NCBI RefSeq assembly: GCF_017573465.1
Contig: NZ_JAGEPF010000015.1
Location: 124,001 to 188,000, forward strand
Source: Actinomadura violacea
GTDB taxonomy: Bacteria > Actinomycetota > Actinomycetes > Streptosporangiales > Streptosporangiaceae
Length of the DNA: 64,000 nucleotides
Reading direction: 5' to 3'
Shown: piece after piece, positions 44,382-52,973 of the stretch
Layout: every line of letters starts with the position of its first letter
Position numbering within the stretch: position 1 is the stretch's first letter
Notes under the pieces: generated by a model
What the model was told of the DNA's origin: nothing
The model's input: the letters and a program-made list of their open reading frames with translations, nothing else
Databases searched by the model: none
Program-made: the position numbers and the translations under genes

Positions 44382-45053
44382 GTGAGCACTGAGGCCGGCA
44401 GGGCGCCGGAGGCGGCGCGGGACCGGATCTTCACGGTGCCGAACCTGCTCAGCATGGCGCGGCTCGTCGGGGTCCCGTTCTTCCTGTGGCTGGTGCTGGT
44501 CGAGCAGGACTGGTGGGCGCTCGGGCTGCTGGTGTTCGCCGGCCTGTCGGACTGGCTGGACGGCAAGCTCGCGCGCGCGCTGAACCAGACCAGCAAGCTC
44601 GGCATGCTGCTGGACCCGGCCGCCGACCGGCTGTACATCTTCGCGACGCTCGTCGGCCTGACCGTCCGCGACATCATCCCGCTGTGGCTGCTGATCGCGC
44701 TCGTCGCGCGCGAGGTGGCGATCGTGCCGATCGCGCCGATCGTGCGGCGGCTCGGCTACGGCGGCGCGCTTCCCGTGCATTTCATCGGCAAGGCGGGCAC
44801 GATGTGCCTGCTGTACGCCTTCCCGCTGCTGCTCCTGGGAGACCATGACGGGGCGGCGGGCACCGCGGCGAAGGTGATCGGGTGGTCCTTCGCCATCTGG
44901 GGGACGGCGCTGTACTGGTGGGCGGCCGTCCTGTACTGGGCGCAGACGCGGCAACTGGTGCTGGCCGGCCGCGGCGCGCCACCCGACGGCGCGCCCGGTC
45001 CGGGCGCGCGGCCCCCGGCCGGCGAGCAGAAGGGAGCTGAGACCCCCCGATGA
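44382..45053 (+). CDS. CDP-alcohol phosphatidyltransferase (PgsA2-like)
   Basis: A 223-aa integral membrane enzyme of the CDP-OH_P_transf family. The catalytic motif is complete: D57, D60, G61, A64, R65, G74, D78 and D82 (DGx2ARx8Gx3Dx3D). Five or six helices, then an Ala/Pro/Gly-rich tail. It transfers a phosphatidyl group from CDP-diacylglycerol to an alcohol such as glycerol phosphate, cardiolipin precursor or inositol phosphate; the acceptor is not evident. It corresponds in position to Rv1822 (pgsA2) of M. tuberculosis. GTG start behind GGAGGGGAG; ATGA overlap with the next gene. Confidence 0.9.
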   Translation: MSTEAGRAPEAARDRIFTVPNLLSMARLVGVPFFLWLVLVEQDWWALGLLVFAGLSDWLDGKLARALNQTSKLGMLLDPAADRLYIFATLVGLTVRDIIPLWLLIALVAREVAIVPIAPIVRRLGYGGALPVHFIGKAGTMCLLYAFPLLLLGDHDGAAGTAAKVIGWSFAIWGTALYWWAAVLYWAQTRQLVLAGRGAPPDGAPGPGARPPAGEQKGAETPR

Positions 45054-47548
45054 AGGCCGTCGTGATGGCGGGTGGCGAGGGGACGCGGCTGCGTCCGATG
45101 ACCGCCAACCAGCCCAAGCCGCTGCTGCCGCTCGTCAACCGGCCGATCATGGAGCACGTGCTGCGGCTGCTGAAGAAGCACGGGTTCAGCGAGACCGTCG
45201 TCACGGTGCAGTTCCTGGCGGCGCTGATCCGCAACTACTTCGGCGACGGCGAGGAGCTCGGCATGTCGCTGAGCTACGCGACCGAGGAGGTGCCGCTCGG
45301 CACCGCGGGCAGCGTGAAGAACGCCGAGGCGGCGCTGCGCGACGACCGGTTCCTGGTGATCTCCGGCGACGCGCTGACCGACATCGACCTGACCGACATG
45401 GTGCGCTTCCACGAGCGCAACGGCGCCCTCGTCACCATCGGCCTCAAGCGCGTCCCGAACCCGCTGGAGTTCGGGATCATCATCGTGGACGACGAGGGCC
45501 GCATCCAGCGGTTCCTGGAGAAGCCGACGTGGGGGCAGGTGTTCTCCGACACCGTCAACACCGGCATCTACGTGATGGAGCCCGAGGTGCTCGACCACGT
45601 CGCGGCGGGCGAGGTCGTCGACTGGTCCGGCGACGTGTTCCCCAAGCTGCTGGCGGAGGGCGCGCCGCTGTACGGGTACGTGGCGGACTGCTACTGGGAG
45701 GACGTCGGCACCCACGAGAGCTACCTGAAGGCGCAGGCCGACATGCTGTCCGGGCAGGTCGGCATCGAGCTGGACGGGTTCGAGATGTCGCCGGGCGTGT
45801 GGGTCGCCGAGGGCGCCGAGGTGGACGCGGAGGCCGTGCTGAAGGGCCCGCTCTACATCGGCGACTACGCGAAGGTCGAGGCCGGCGTCGAGCTGCGCGA
45901 GTACACCGTGCTCGGCAGCAACGTCGTGGTGAAGGAGGGCGCGTTCCTGCACCGCGCGATCGTCCACGACAACGTGTTCGTCGCGCCGTCGACGAACCTG
46001 CGCGGCTGCGTCGTCGGCAAGAACACCGACATCATGGCGGGCGCCCGCGTCGAGGAGGGCGCGATCGTCGGGGACGAGTGCGTCATCGAGGCGGAGGCGT
46101 ACGTCTCCAGCGGCGTGAAGGTGTACCCGTTCAAGACGATCGAGGCGGGCGCGGTCGTCAACACCAGCGTGATCTGGGAGTCGCGCGGGCAGCGCAACCT
46201 GTTCGGGCCGCGCGGGGTGTCCGGGCTGGTCAACGTGGAGATCACCCCGGAGCTGGCGGTGCGGCTGGCCAGCGCGTACGCGACCACGCTGAAGAAGGGC
46301 ACCACGGTCGTCACCGGCCGGGACGTCTCGCGCGCCGCCCGGACGCTCAAGCGCGCGGTGATCAGCGCGCTGACCGCCAGCGCGATCAACGTGCAGGACC
46401 TGGAGGCGACGCCGCTGACCGTCGCCCGGTTCGAGACGGGCCGTGAGGACTGCGCGGGCGGCATCTACATCCGCACGACGTACGGCGAGACGCAGGGCGT
46501 CGACATCATCTTCCTCGACCCGGACGGCGCGGACCTGTCGCAGGCCGCGCAGCGCAAGCTGGAGCGCGTGTTCGGCCGGCAGGAGTACCGGCGGGCGTTC
46601 CCCGGGGAGATCGCCGAGCTGACCTACCCGCCACGCGTGGTGGAGACCTACACCCGCGACCTGCTGGACCGCATCGACATCAGCGGAGTCCGCGAGGCCG
46701 GGCTGAAGATCGTGCTGGACTGCGCGGGCGGCGTCGCGTCGCTGGTGCTGCCGAGCCTGCTCGGCCGGGTCGGGGTCGAGGTGCTGACCCGCAACAACGC
46801 GCTGGACGAGGCGAACCCGACCGAGACGCTGCCCGAGCGGATGCGCGACCTGGAGCGGCTCGGCGCGCTGGTGTCGTCGTCGCGGGCCGCGTTCGGCGTC
46901 CGGTTCGACCCGGTCGGCGAGCGGATCTCGCTGGTGGACGAGAACGGCGAGCTGGTCGCCGACGACCGGGCGCTGCTGGTGATGCTGGACCTGGTCGCGG
47001 CGGAGCGGCGCGGCGGCCGGGTCGCGCTGCCGGTGACGACGACGCGGGTGGCCGAGCAGGTCTGCCGGTTCCACGGTGTCCAGGTCGAGTGGACGTCCAC
47101 CTCGCAGGACGTGCTCACCAAGGCCGCCGCGCGCCCCGACGTGGTCTTCGCGGGCGACGGCCGGGGCGGGTTCCTGATGCCGGAGTTCAGCGGGACCGTG
47201 GACGGCATCGCGGCGTTCGTCCGGCTGGTCGGGCTCGTTGCGCGGACGCGGCTGACGCTGTCGCAGATCGACCGGCGGATCCCGGTCGCGCACCTGCTGC
47301 GCCGGTCCGTGCCGACGCCGTGGGCGGCGAAGGGGAGCGTGATGCGGCACGTCGTGGAGGCCGCCGGGAGCCGCACCCTCGACACCACCGACGGCGTCCG
47401 CGTGGTGGAGGACGACGGCGGCTGGGTGCTCGTCCTGCCCGACCCGGCGGAGGCCGTCACCCACCTGTGGGCCGAGGGCCCGGACGCCGACGCCGCGCAG
47501 GAGCTGCTCGAGGAGTGGGCCCTCGTGGTGGAGCGGGCGGGCTCGTAG
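45050..47548 (+). CDS. Mannose-1-phosphate guanylyltransferase-like protein fused to a degenerate phosphomutase
   Basis: An 832-aa fusion. Residues 1-240 form a nucleotidyltransferase with signature AGGEGTRLRPMTANQPKPLLP (in outline, residues 7-27), ISGDALTDIDL and EKP-type motifs. About 250-370 is a left-handed beta-helix of hexapeptide repeats. About 380-832 is a phosphohexomutase-like region. In that region the expected catalytic-serine loop (TASHNP) is replaced by GIYIRTTYGETQG, and the metal loop DGDGDR by FDPVGERISLVDE, so mutase activity is doubtful. It starts in the upstream gene's stop (ATGA). Role probably in GDP-mannose or other sugar-nucleotide supply. Confidence 0.87.
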   Translation: MKAVVMAGGEGTRLRPMTANQPKPLLPLVNRPIMEHVLRLLKKHGFSETVVTVQFLAALIRNYFGDGEELGMSLSYATEEVPLGTAGSVKNAEAALRDDRFLVISGDALTDIDLTDMVRFHERNGALVTIGLKRVPNPLEFGIIIVDDEGRIQRFLEKPTWGQVFSDTVNTGIYVMEPEVLDHVAAGEVVDWSGDVFPKLLAEGAPLYGYVADCYWEDVGTHESYLKAQADMLSGQVGIELDGFEMSPGVWVAEGAEVDAEAVLKGPLYIGDYAKVEAGVELREYTVLGSNVVVKEGAFLHRAIVHDNVFVAPSTNLRGCVVGKNTDIMAGARVEEGAIVGDECVIEAEAYVSSGVKVYPFKTIEAGAVVNTSVIWESRGQRNLFGPRGVSGLVNVEITPELAVRLASAYATTLKKGTTVVTGRDVSRAARTLKRAVISALTASAINVQDLEATPLTVARFETGREDCAGGIYIRTTYGETQGVDIIFLDPDGADLSQAAQRKLERVFGRQEYRRAFPGEIAELTYPPRVVETYTRDLLDRIDISGVREAGLKIVLDCAGGVASLVLPSLLGRVGVEVLTRNNALDEANPTETLPERMRDLERLGALVSSSRAAFGVRFDPVGERISLVDENGELVADDRALLVMLDLVAAERRGGRVALPVTTTRVAEQVCRFHGVQVEWTSTSQDVLTKAAARPDVVFAGDGRGGFLMPEFSGTVDGIAAFVRLVGLVARTRLTLSQIDRRIPVAHLLRRSVPTPWAAKGSVMRHVVEAAGSRTLDTTDGVRVVEDDGGWVLVLPDPAEAVTHLWAEGPDADAAQELLEEWALVVERAGS

Positions 47549-47565
47549 CCGGGCGGCGCGGGGCC

Positions 47566-49005
47566 TCAGCAGCGTTCGCGGGGCTTGAGGCCCCGGGCGT
47601 CGGGCTCCCGGTCGCCGTAGGCCTCCTCCAGGAACGCGGCGAGGCGCTCCACGTCGGCGACGTTGGAGACCAGGCCGAGCGAGGCGCGGACGGCGCCGCC
47701 GCTCGGCAGGTGCAGCAGGTCGAGGTACTCGTCGAGGGTGCGCATGCCGCCGCGCAGCGTCCGCCGGTCGCGCAGCGCCCGCTCGGAGATGCCGAACGCG
47801 CCCTCGCCGGCGCCCGGGTTGCAGAAGCAGCCGGTGCGGACGGAGATCCCGCCGGCGGCGGTGTCGCGGGCGACGATCCGCTCGTCCACGATCCGGCCGT
47901 GCCGGTCCAGGACGTTGAACGCGACGGTGCCGCCGCGCCGGTCTGTGCCGTCGGGGCCGTACACGCGGATCATGGGGGAGCCCGCGCCGTGCCGCAGGCC
48001 GGTCAGCCGGTGCAGCAGCCATGAGGTGAGGCGGGCGACCCGGCGGTGGATCAGGTCGATGCCGATGTCCTCGATCCACCGGACGCCGAACTCGACGTCC
48101 GGGATCGACAGGAAGTTCAGGGTGCCGTCCTCGAACGCCGTCTCGTCGCCGGCGAGGACGTGCCAGCCGCCGAGCGCGCTGACCGCCTGGATCGTGCCGC
48201 CCGCGAACCAGGGGCGGCGCAGCCGGGCGAGCGCGGCGCGGCGGGCGACCAGCGCGCCGACGCCGGTCGGGTAGCCGAACATCTTGTACCAGCTCACCGG
48301 GACGAAGTCGGGCCGCACCCGGCCGAGGTCCAGCCGGTTCGCGGGGACGAACGCGGCCGCGTCCAGCAGGACGTCGTACCCGTGCGCGTGCGCGAGGTCG
48401 ATCCATTCGAGCGGGTGCTGGACGCCGGTGAAGTTGCTCTGCGCGGGGTAGACGAGCAGCCCGCGGCGGCGGGCGAGCGCGTCGCGCACGTCGCCGCCGG
48501 GGACCCGCAGCTCGGTTCCCCGGACGGGCAGGTTGACCACCTGCGCGCCGCGCGCCCGCGCGAACTCGCGGATCCCGTTGACCGAGTTGTGGTTGTCGCC
48601 GGTCAGCACGAGCCGGGACCCGCGCCCGAACGGGTAGGCCTCGCCGACGAGCCGGCACGCGCCGGTCGCGTTCGGCGTGAAGACCACCGCGTACTCGTCG
48701 GGGGAGGCGTTGAAGAAGCCGAGGACGGCGGCGCGGGTCCGCTCGACCAGCTCGGTGGACGCCCTGGACGTCGGGTTCTCCGAGTGCGGGTTGCCGTAGC
48801 AGCGCCCGGTGAGCCGCCTGGCGTGCGCGCGGATCTGCGCCTCGGCGGCCACACCCGAGCCCGTGTAGTCGAGGTAGGTCCGGCCTCCGGCGTCGAGATG
48901 GCGGTACTCGGCCGCCCGCAGGTCGTCCAGCCGGCTCGTCGAGGCGTACTCGGCGTCGGTGCCGGGCGTCGCCCCCGCCGCCCAGCCGTCGGTTGAAGCG
49001 GACAT
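47566..49005 (-). CDS. Class V aminotransferase-fold PLP enzyme resembling MOCOS N-terminal domain
   Basis: A 479-aa PLP-dependent enzyme of the cysteine-desulfurase fold. The PLP lysine is in SWYKMFGYPTG, and a likely sulfur-accepting cysteine lies in RTGCFCNPGAGE, as in molybdenum-cofactor sulfurases. The segments YGNPHSENPTSRAS and VVFTPNATGACRLVGEAYPFG resemble the N-terminal domain of those enzymes, but the C-terminal MOSC domain is absent. It might supply sulfur to a cofactor or act as a desulfurase/selenocysteine lyase. The second of two adjacent ATGs has the better spacing to GGGGG. Confidence 0.82.
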   Translation of the reverse strand: MSASTDGWAAGATPGTDAEYASTSRLDDLRAAEYRHLDAGGRTYLDYTGSGVAAEAQIRAHARRLTGRCYGNPHSENPTSRASTELVERTRAAVLGFFNASPDEYAVVFTPNATGACRLVGEAYPFGRGSRLVLTGDNHNSVNGIREFARARGAQVVNLPVRGTELRVPGGDVRDALARRRGLLVYPAQSNFTGVQHPLEWIDLAHAHGYDVLLDAAAFVPANRLDLGRVRPDFVPVSWYKMFGYPTGVGALVARRAALARLRRPWFAGGTIQAVSALGGWHVLAGDETAFEDGTLNFLSIPDVEFGVRWIEDIGIDLIHRRVARLTSWLLHRLTGLRHGAGSPMIRVYGPDGTDRRGGTVAFNVLDRHGRIVDERIVARDTAAGGISVRTGCFCNPGAGEGAFGISERALRDRRTLRGGMRTLDEYLDLLHLPSGGAVRASLGLVSNVADVERLAAFLEEAYGDREPDARGLKPRERC

Positions 49006-49091
49006 CATGCACCCCCGCGTACAAAGCCGCATCCTCCTCTAAGAACGGTCCAAAATCGGAGAACGTGATGCAAGGGGATGTTGTGACCTTT

Positions 49092-50753
49092 TCAGGACGA
49101 GATGCCTGAGTTTGGCGGGGCCGGCGCGGCCCCGCGGGACGGGGCGTCCTGCCGTGCCCGCCGGGCCGGCCGCGTGCGGCGGGCGAGGACCGCCGCCGTC
49201 CCCGCGAGGAAGAGCGCCGCGAACCCGGCGAGGACCGCCCAGTCGGCGCCCACGGCCCGCGAGAACGTCCCGCCGTAGGACGCCAGCAGCGGCGGCCCCA
49301 GCGGCGACCGGCCCGACGCCCACAGCCGGTCGACGCCCAGGCTGTGCCCGAGCCCCTCGAACGCCCACCGGTTCGACATCGCGTAGCTCAGCCACCGGCC
49401 CGGCGCCGCCATCACCGGGACGGGCAGGATCGCGCCGACGAACAGCACCTGCGGGAAGCACAGCATCGGCAGCGCCATCGTCGCCTGCGCCGGGTCGGTC
49501 ACCGCCGCCGACACCAGCAGCCCGAGCGCCAGCGCGGCCACCGAGCACAGCAGCAGCGTGGCGAACAGCTCCCCGTACGTCCGCCAGCCCATCGCCGGCA
49601 GCCGGTCGAGCCCGCGCAGCACGCCGAGCATGAGCGCGTCCACCGCCGCCAGCAGCGGCAGCAGGACGGCCGCCTTCGCCAGCACGTACGGGCCGACCCG
49701 CAGCCCGGTGAGCCGCTCGCGGCGCAGGACGGGCAGCTCGGTGCAGATCTGCAGGAGCCCGTACGTCAGCCCGAAGAAGAACCCGCCGAACGCGATCCAG
49801 AACAGGATCATCACGGTCGCGCTCGGGCTCGGCGACTCCGGCGCGAACGCGCCCGGCCGGAACAGCACCGCGAACATCGCCAGCACCATCACCGGCGACC
49901 CCGCCAGCACGGCGAGCGTCAGCCGGTTGCCGGTGAGCAGGTCGAGGTTGCGGCGGGTCAGCAGCGCCCACTGCCGCAGCGCGCCTACGCCCGGTCCCGC
50001 CGCCGCCCCCTCGCCGCCGGGACGGCGAAACCGGTTCCCCCAGTCGGACGGCGCGGCGCCGGCGAGCCGCAGGTAGACGTCGTCGACCGTGGCCGCCCCG
50101 AACTCCTCCAGCGCCTCCTCCGGCGGGCCGTGGAACGCCAGCCGCCCGTCCGGCGCCAGCACCGCCACCCGGTCGCACACCGCGACGTCCGGCGGGTGGT
50201 GCGTCGTCATGACCACGGTCGTCCCCGCGTCGGCGAGGCCGCGCAGCAGCCGCATCAGGTCGGCGGCCGTGGCCGGGTCCAGGCCGGACGTCGGCTCGTC
50301 GAGGAAGAACACCCGCGGCCGGGTCAGCAGCTCGACCGCGATGCTGGCCCGCTTGCGCTCGCCGCCGCTCAGCCGCCCGACGCGCTGCCCGGCCAGCTCG
50401 GTGAGGGCCAGGGCGTCCAGCACCTCGTCCACGGCCTTGTCGGCGTCCTCCGGCGGCGTGCCGGCGGGCAGCCGCAGGCCCGCCGCGTACCGCAGGGTGC
50501 GCCGCAGCGGCAGATCCTTGTGGACGATGTCGTCCTGCGGCACGTACCCGAGCGGCCCGCCGCCGCCCGTGTGGCGCACCTCGCCCTCGGCGGGCGGCCG
50601 CACGCCGGCGATCGCGTCCAGCAGCGTCGTCTTGCCCGCGCCGCTGCCGCCGATGATCGCCACGAGCTCCCCGGCCCCGATCGTCAGCGACACGTCCCGC
50701 AGGGTGCGGCGCCCGCCGTCCACCCGCTGCCCGACCCCGCGCACCTCGATCAC
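49092..50753 (-). CDS. ABCG (WHITE)-type half transporter: ATPase fused to ABC-2 permease
   Basis: A 553-aa protein with the nucleotide-binding domain first. Walker A is GGSGAGKT (residues 35-42), signature LSGGERKRASIAVELL and Walker B FFLDEPTSGLDP; together these are the sequence style of eukaryotic ABCG transporters. Six helices (residues ~280-530) form the permease. A Pro/Arg/Ala tail ends the protein. Half-size, so a homodimer is expected; substrate unknown. The GTG is set behind GGGGGC. Located between the PLP enzyme and the MocR gene, all on the minus strand. Confidence 0.87.
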   Translation of the reverse strand: MIEVRGVGQRVDGGRRTLRDVSLTIGAGELVAIIGGSGAGKTTLLDAIAGVRPPAEGEVRHTGGGGPLGYVPQDDIVHKDLPLRRTLRYAAGLRLPAGTPPEDADKAVDEVLDALALTELAGQRVGRLSGGERKRASIAVELLTRPRVFFLDEPTSGLDPATAADLMRLLRGLADAGTTVVMTTHHPPDVAVCDRVAVLAPDGRLAFHGPPEEALEEFGAATVDDVYLRLAGAAPSDWGNRFRRPGGEGAAAGPGVGALRQWALLTRRNLDLLTGNRLTLAVLAGSPVMVLAMFAVLFRPGAFAPESPSPSATVMILFWIAFGGFFFGLTYGLLQICTELPVLRRERLTGLRVGPYVLAKAAVLLPLLAAVDALMLGVLRGLDRLPAMGWRTYGELFATLLLCSVAALALGLLVSAAVTDPAQATMALPMLCFPQVLFVGAILPVPVMAAPGRWLSYAMSNRWAFEGLGHSLGVDRLWASGRSPLGPPLLASYGGTFSRAVGADWAVLAGFAALFLAGTAAVLARRTRPARRARQDAPSRGAAPAPPNSGISS

Positions 50754-50855
50754 GCCACGCCCCCATCCGCTCCGGAGGGCCCGCCCGCCCCCACAAGAAC
50801 ATGGACGACGGCGCGGCCCGAGTCCAGAGGCGGATCTCCCGTTCGGGCCGCCGGG

Positions 50856-52196
50856 TCAGTCGACGGAGACGTCGTCGGGGGTGCCGCCCGCGATCTCCGC
50901 CAGCACGTCCAGAGCCCGCGCGAGGACGTCCTCCGGCGGCGACGCCAGGCCGAACCGCACCGCCCGCGGCGCGGCGGCGCCGCCCACCACGAACGCGGCG
51001 GCGGGCGTGACCGCGATGCCGCGCCGGGCCGCCGCCGCCACGAACGTCTCCGCGCGCCACGGCGCGGGCAGGTCCCACCAGCAGAAGTACGAACCGGGAT
51101 CGGACGAGACCGCCGCGCCCGCCAGCCGCTCCGCCGCGATCCGCTGCCGGGACGCGGCGTCCTCCCTCTTCGCCTTCACGATCGCCTCGACCGTCCCGTC
51201 GGCGATCCACCCGGCCGCCGCCTCCAAGGCGAACCCGGCGGGCCCCCACGCGCCCGAGCGCAGCGCCGCGGCGACCCGGCCCGCCAGCCGCCGCGGGACG
51301 GCGGCGAACCCCACGCTCAGCCCGGGCGCCAGCCGCTTGGACAGGCTGTCGACGAGGATCGTGTGGTCCGGCGCGGACGAGGCCAGCGGCGGCGGGCCGT
51401 CCTCGCGCAGGAACGCCCAGATCCGGTCCTCGACCGCGCACAGCCCGAGCCGTTCGAGCAGCCCGCCCAGCTCGGCGCGCCGCGCCGGCGGCATCGTCGT
51501 CCCGTACGGGTTGTGCAGCGTGGGCTGGAGGTAGACGCCGCCGAGCGGCGCGGCGCGGTGCGCGTCGGCGAGCGCGTCCGGGATCATCCCCTGCCCGTCC
51601 ACCGGAACGGCGACCGGCGTGACGCCGAGCCGCGCCGCGATCCCCTTGATCACCGGGTAGGTGAGCGCCTCGACCGCGAGCCGCCCGCCTGCCGGGACCA
51701 GGGCGGCCACGGACGCGGCGATCGCCTGCCGCCCGTTCCCGGCGAAGAGCACCTCCTCCGGCGCGGGCGTCCGGCCGTCGGCGGCGAGGAGCGCCGCCGC
51801 GGCCTCGCGCGCCGCCGGGGTGCCCGCGACGCCGGCGGGCGCGAGCGCCGCGTCCAGCACGTCCGGGCGCATCAGGCGGTCCAGCCCGGTGGCCAGCAGC
51901 GGCGCCTGCTCGGGCACGACCGGGTAGTTCAGCTCCAGGTCGACGCGGGCGTCCGCCGGCTCGGCCAGCGCGGGGGCCGCCCGCCGGTCCGCCGCGAGCA
52001 CGAACGTGCCGCGTCCGACCTCGCCGACCACCAGGCCGCGCCGGCCGAGCTCGCGGTAGACGCGCGCGGCCGTCGAGGCGGCGATGCCGCGGCGCCGCGC
52101 GAACGCGCGCTGGGGCGGCAGCCGGTCGCCCGGCCGCAGCCGCCCGGCGGCGATGTCGGCGGCGACCGCGTCGGCCACCCGCCGGTAGTCGTCCAT
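50856..52196 (-). CDS. MocR-family regulator (GntR HTH + aminotransferase-like PLP domain)
   Basis: A 446-aa regulator. Residues ~1-70 are a GntR winged helix (LRPGDRLPPQRAFARRRGI...GRGTFV). The rest is a fold-type I aminotransferase domain with a PLP lysine in DSLSKRLAPG and a PTLHNPYGTT motif. MocR proteins sense amines, amino acids or PLP. Divergent from a LysE-type exporter, with three identical decamers in the shared promoter, so it probably controls that exporter and itself. No strong Shine-Dalgarno; spacing is consistent with a short leader. Confidence 0.9.
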   Translation of the reverse strand: MDDYRRVADAVAADIAAGRLRPGDRLPPQRAFARRRGIAASTAARVYRELGRRGLVVGEVGRGTFVLAADRRAAPALAEPADARVDLELNYPVVPEQAPLLATGLDRLMRPDVLDAALAPAGVAGTPAAREAAAALLAADGRTPAPEEVLFAGNGRQAIAASVAALVPAGGRLAVEALTYPVIKGIAARLGVTPVAVPVDGQGMIPDALADAHRAAPLGGVYLQPTLHNPYGTTMPPARRAELGGLLERLGLCAVEDRIWAFLREDGPPPLASSAPDHTILVDSLSKRLAPGLSVGFAAVPRRLAGRVAAALRSGAWGPAGFALEAAAGWIADGTVEAIVKAKREDAASRQRIAAERLAGAAVSSDPGSYFCWWDLPAPWRAETFVAAAARRGIAVTPAAAFVVGGAAAPRAVRFGLASPPEDVLARALDVLAEIAGGTPDDVSVD

Positions 52197-52211
52197 ACGG
52201 CTGCCCCCAGG

Positions 52212-52273
52212 ATTGCACCGAGTTCAATCTTATTATTGCACCGATTCAAACCGGCGCCTAGCATCGGTGCAAT
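52212..52273. promoter_or_regulatory. Three MocR-type decamer sites and the lysE promoter
   Basis: ATTGCACCGA occurs directly at 52212-52221 and 52235-52244 and inverted at 52264-52273. TTGCAC (52236-52241) and TAGCAT (52259-52264), 17 nt apart, form a promoter that would start transcription at about 52271, right at the exporter's ATG. Site 2 overlaps the -35, and site 3 touches the -10 and overlaps the start codon. Direct plus inverted repeats are typical of MocR targets. Confidence 0.75.
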
Positions 52274-52916
52274 GATCTCCCCAGCCGCCCTGGCGGCCAT
52301 CGCGCTCGTCGCGCTCGGGCTCGTCCTCACCCCCGGGCCGAACATGATCTACCTGGTGTCGCGGTCGGTGACCCAGGGCCGCCGCGCGGGCCTGGTCTCG
52401 CTCGGCGGCGTCGCGCTCGGCTTCGTCCTCTACGTGGTGGCCGCCACCGCCGGGATCACCACCGTCTTCCGGCTCGTCCCGCCCGTGTACGCGGCGCTGA
52501 AGCTCGCCGGCGCCGGCTACCTGCTCTGGCTGGCCTGGCAGGCCGTCCGGCCCGGCGGGGCCGCCGTGTTCGCTCCGAGAGAACTCCCCGCCGACCCGCC
52601 GCGCCGGCTGTTCGCCATGGGCCTGGTCACCAACCTGCTCAACCCGAAGATCGCGATCCTCTACGTGTCGCTCCTGCCGCAGTTCGTCGACCCCTCCCGC
52701 GGCCACGTCGCCGTGCAGAGCCTGCTGCTCGGCCTCACCCAGATCACCGTCGCGATCACCGTGAACGGCCTGATCGTCCTCGGCGCCGGGAGCATCGCCG
52801 CGTTCCTCGCCCGCCGCCCTGCCTGGCAGCGCGTCCAGCGCTACCTGATGGGCACCGTGCTCGCCGCCCTCGCCGTCCACATCGGCCTGGACCGCACCCG
52901 CGCCGCCGTCGCCTAG
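52272..52916 (+). CDS. LysE/RhtB-family amino-acid exporter
   Basis: A 214-aa membrane protein with about six helices. The N-terminal LTPGPNMIYLVSRSVTQGRRAGLVSL-type segment (GPN-x-x-x-x-x-S) and the loop LVTNLLNPKIAILYVSLLPQFVDP mark the LysE/RhtB family, which exports amino acids. No ribosome site precedes the ATG; the predicted promoter places transcription start at the ATG, so it is probably a leaderless message. Controlled by the divergent MocR protein, so its cargo may be the MocR ligand. Confidence 0.88.
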   Translation: MISPAALAAIALVALGLVLTPGPNMIYLVSRSVTQGRRAGLVSLGGVALGFVLYVVAATAGITTVFRLVPPVYAALKLAGAGYLLWLAWQAVRPGGAAVFAPRELPADPPRRLFAMGLVTNLLNPKIAILYVSLLPQFVDPSRGHVAVQSLLLGLTQITVAITVNGLIVLGAGSIAAFLARRPAWQRVQRYLMGTVLAALAVHIGLDRTRAAVA

Positions 52917-52973
52917 CGGCCGCCCGGAGCGGCGTGACCGGCCCGATTTGGCGGGCCTTGACATCATGGTGCG

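Noticed and set aside
44756..49024. Antisense open frame of over 1400 codons across the nucleotidyltransferase and PLP enzyme genes
   Set aside because: Low-complexity composition and overlap with well-supported genes on the other strand and in another frame; a GC-driven shadow.
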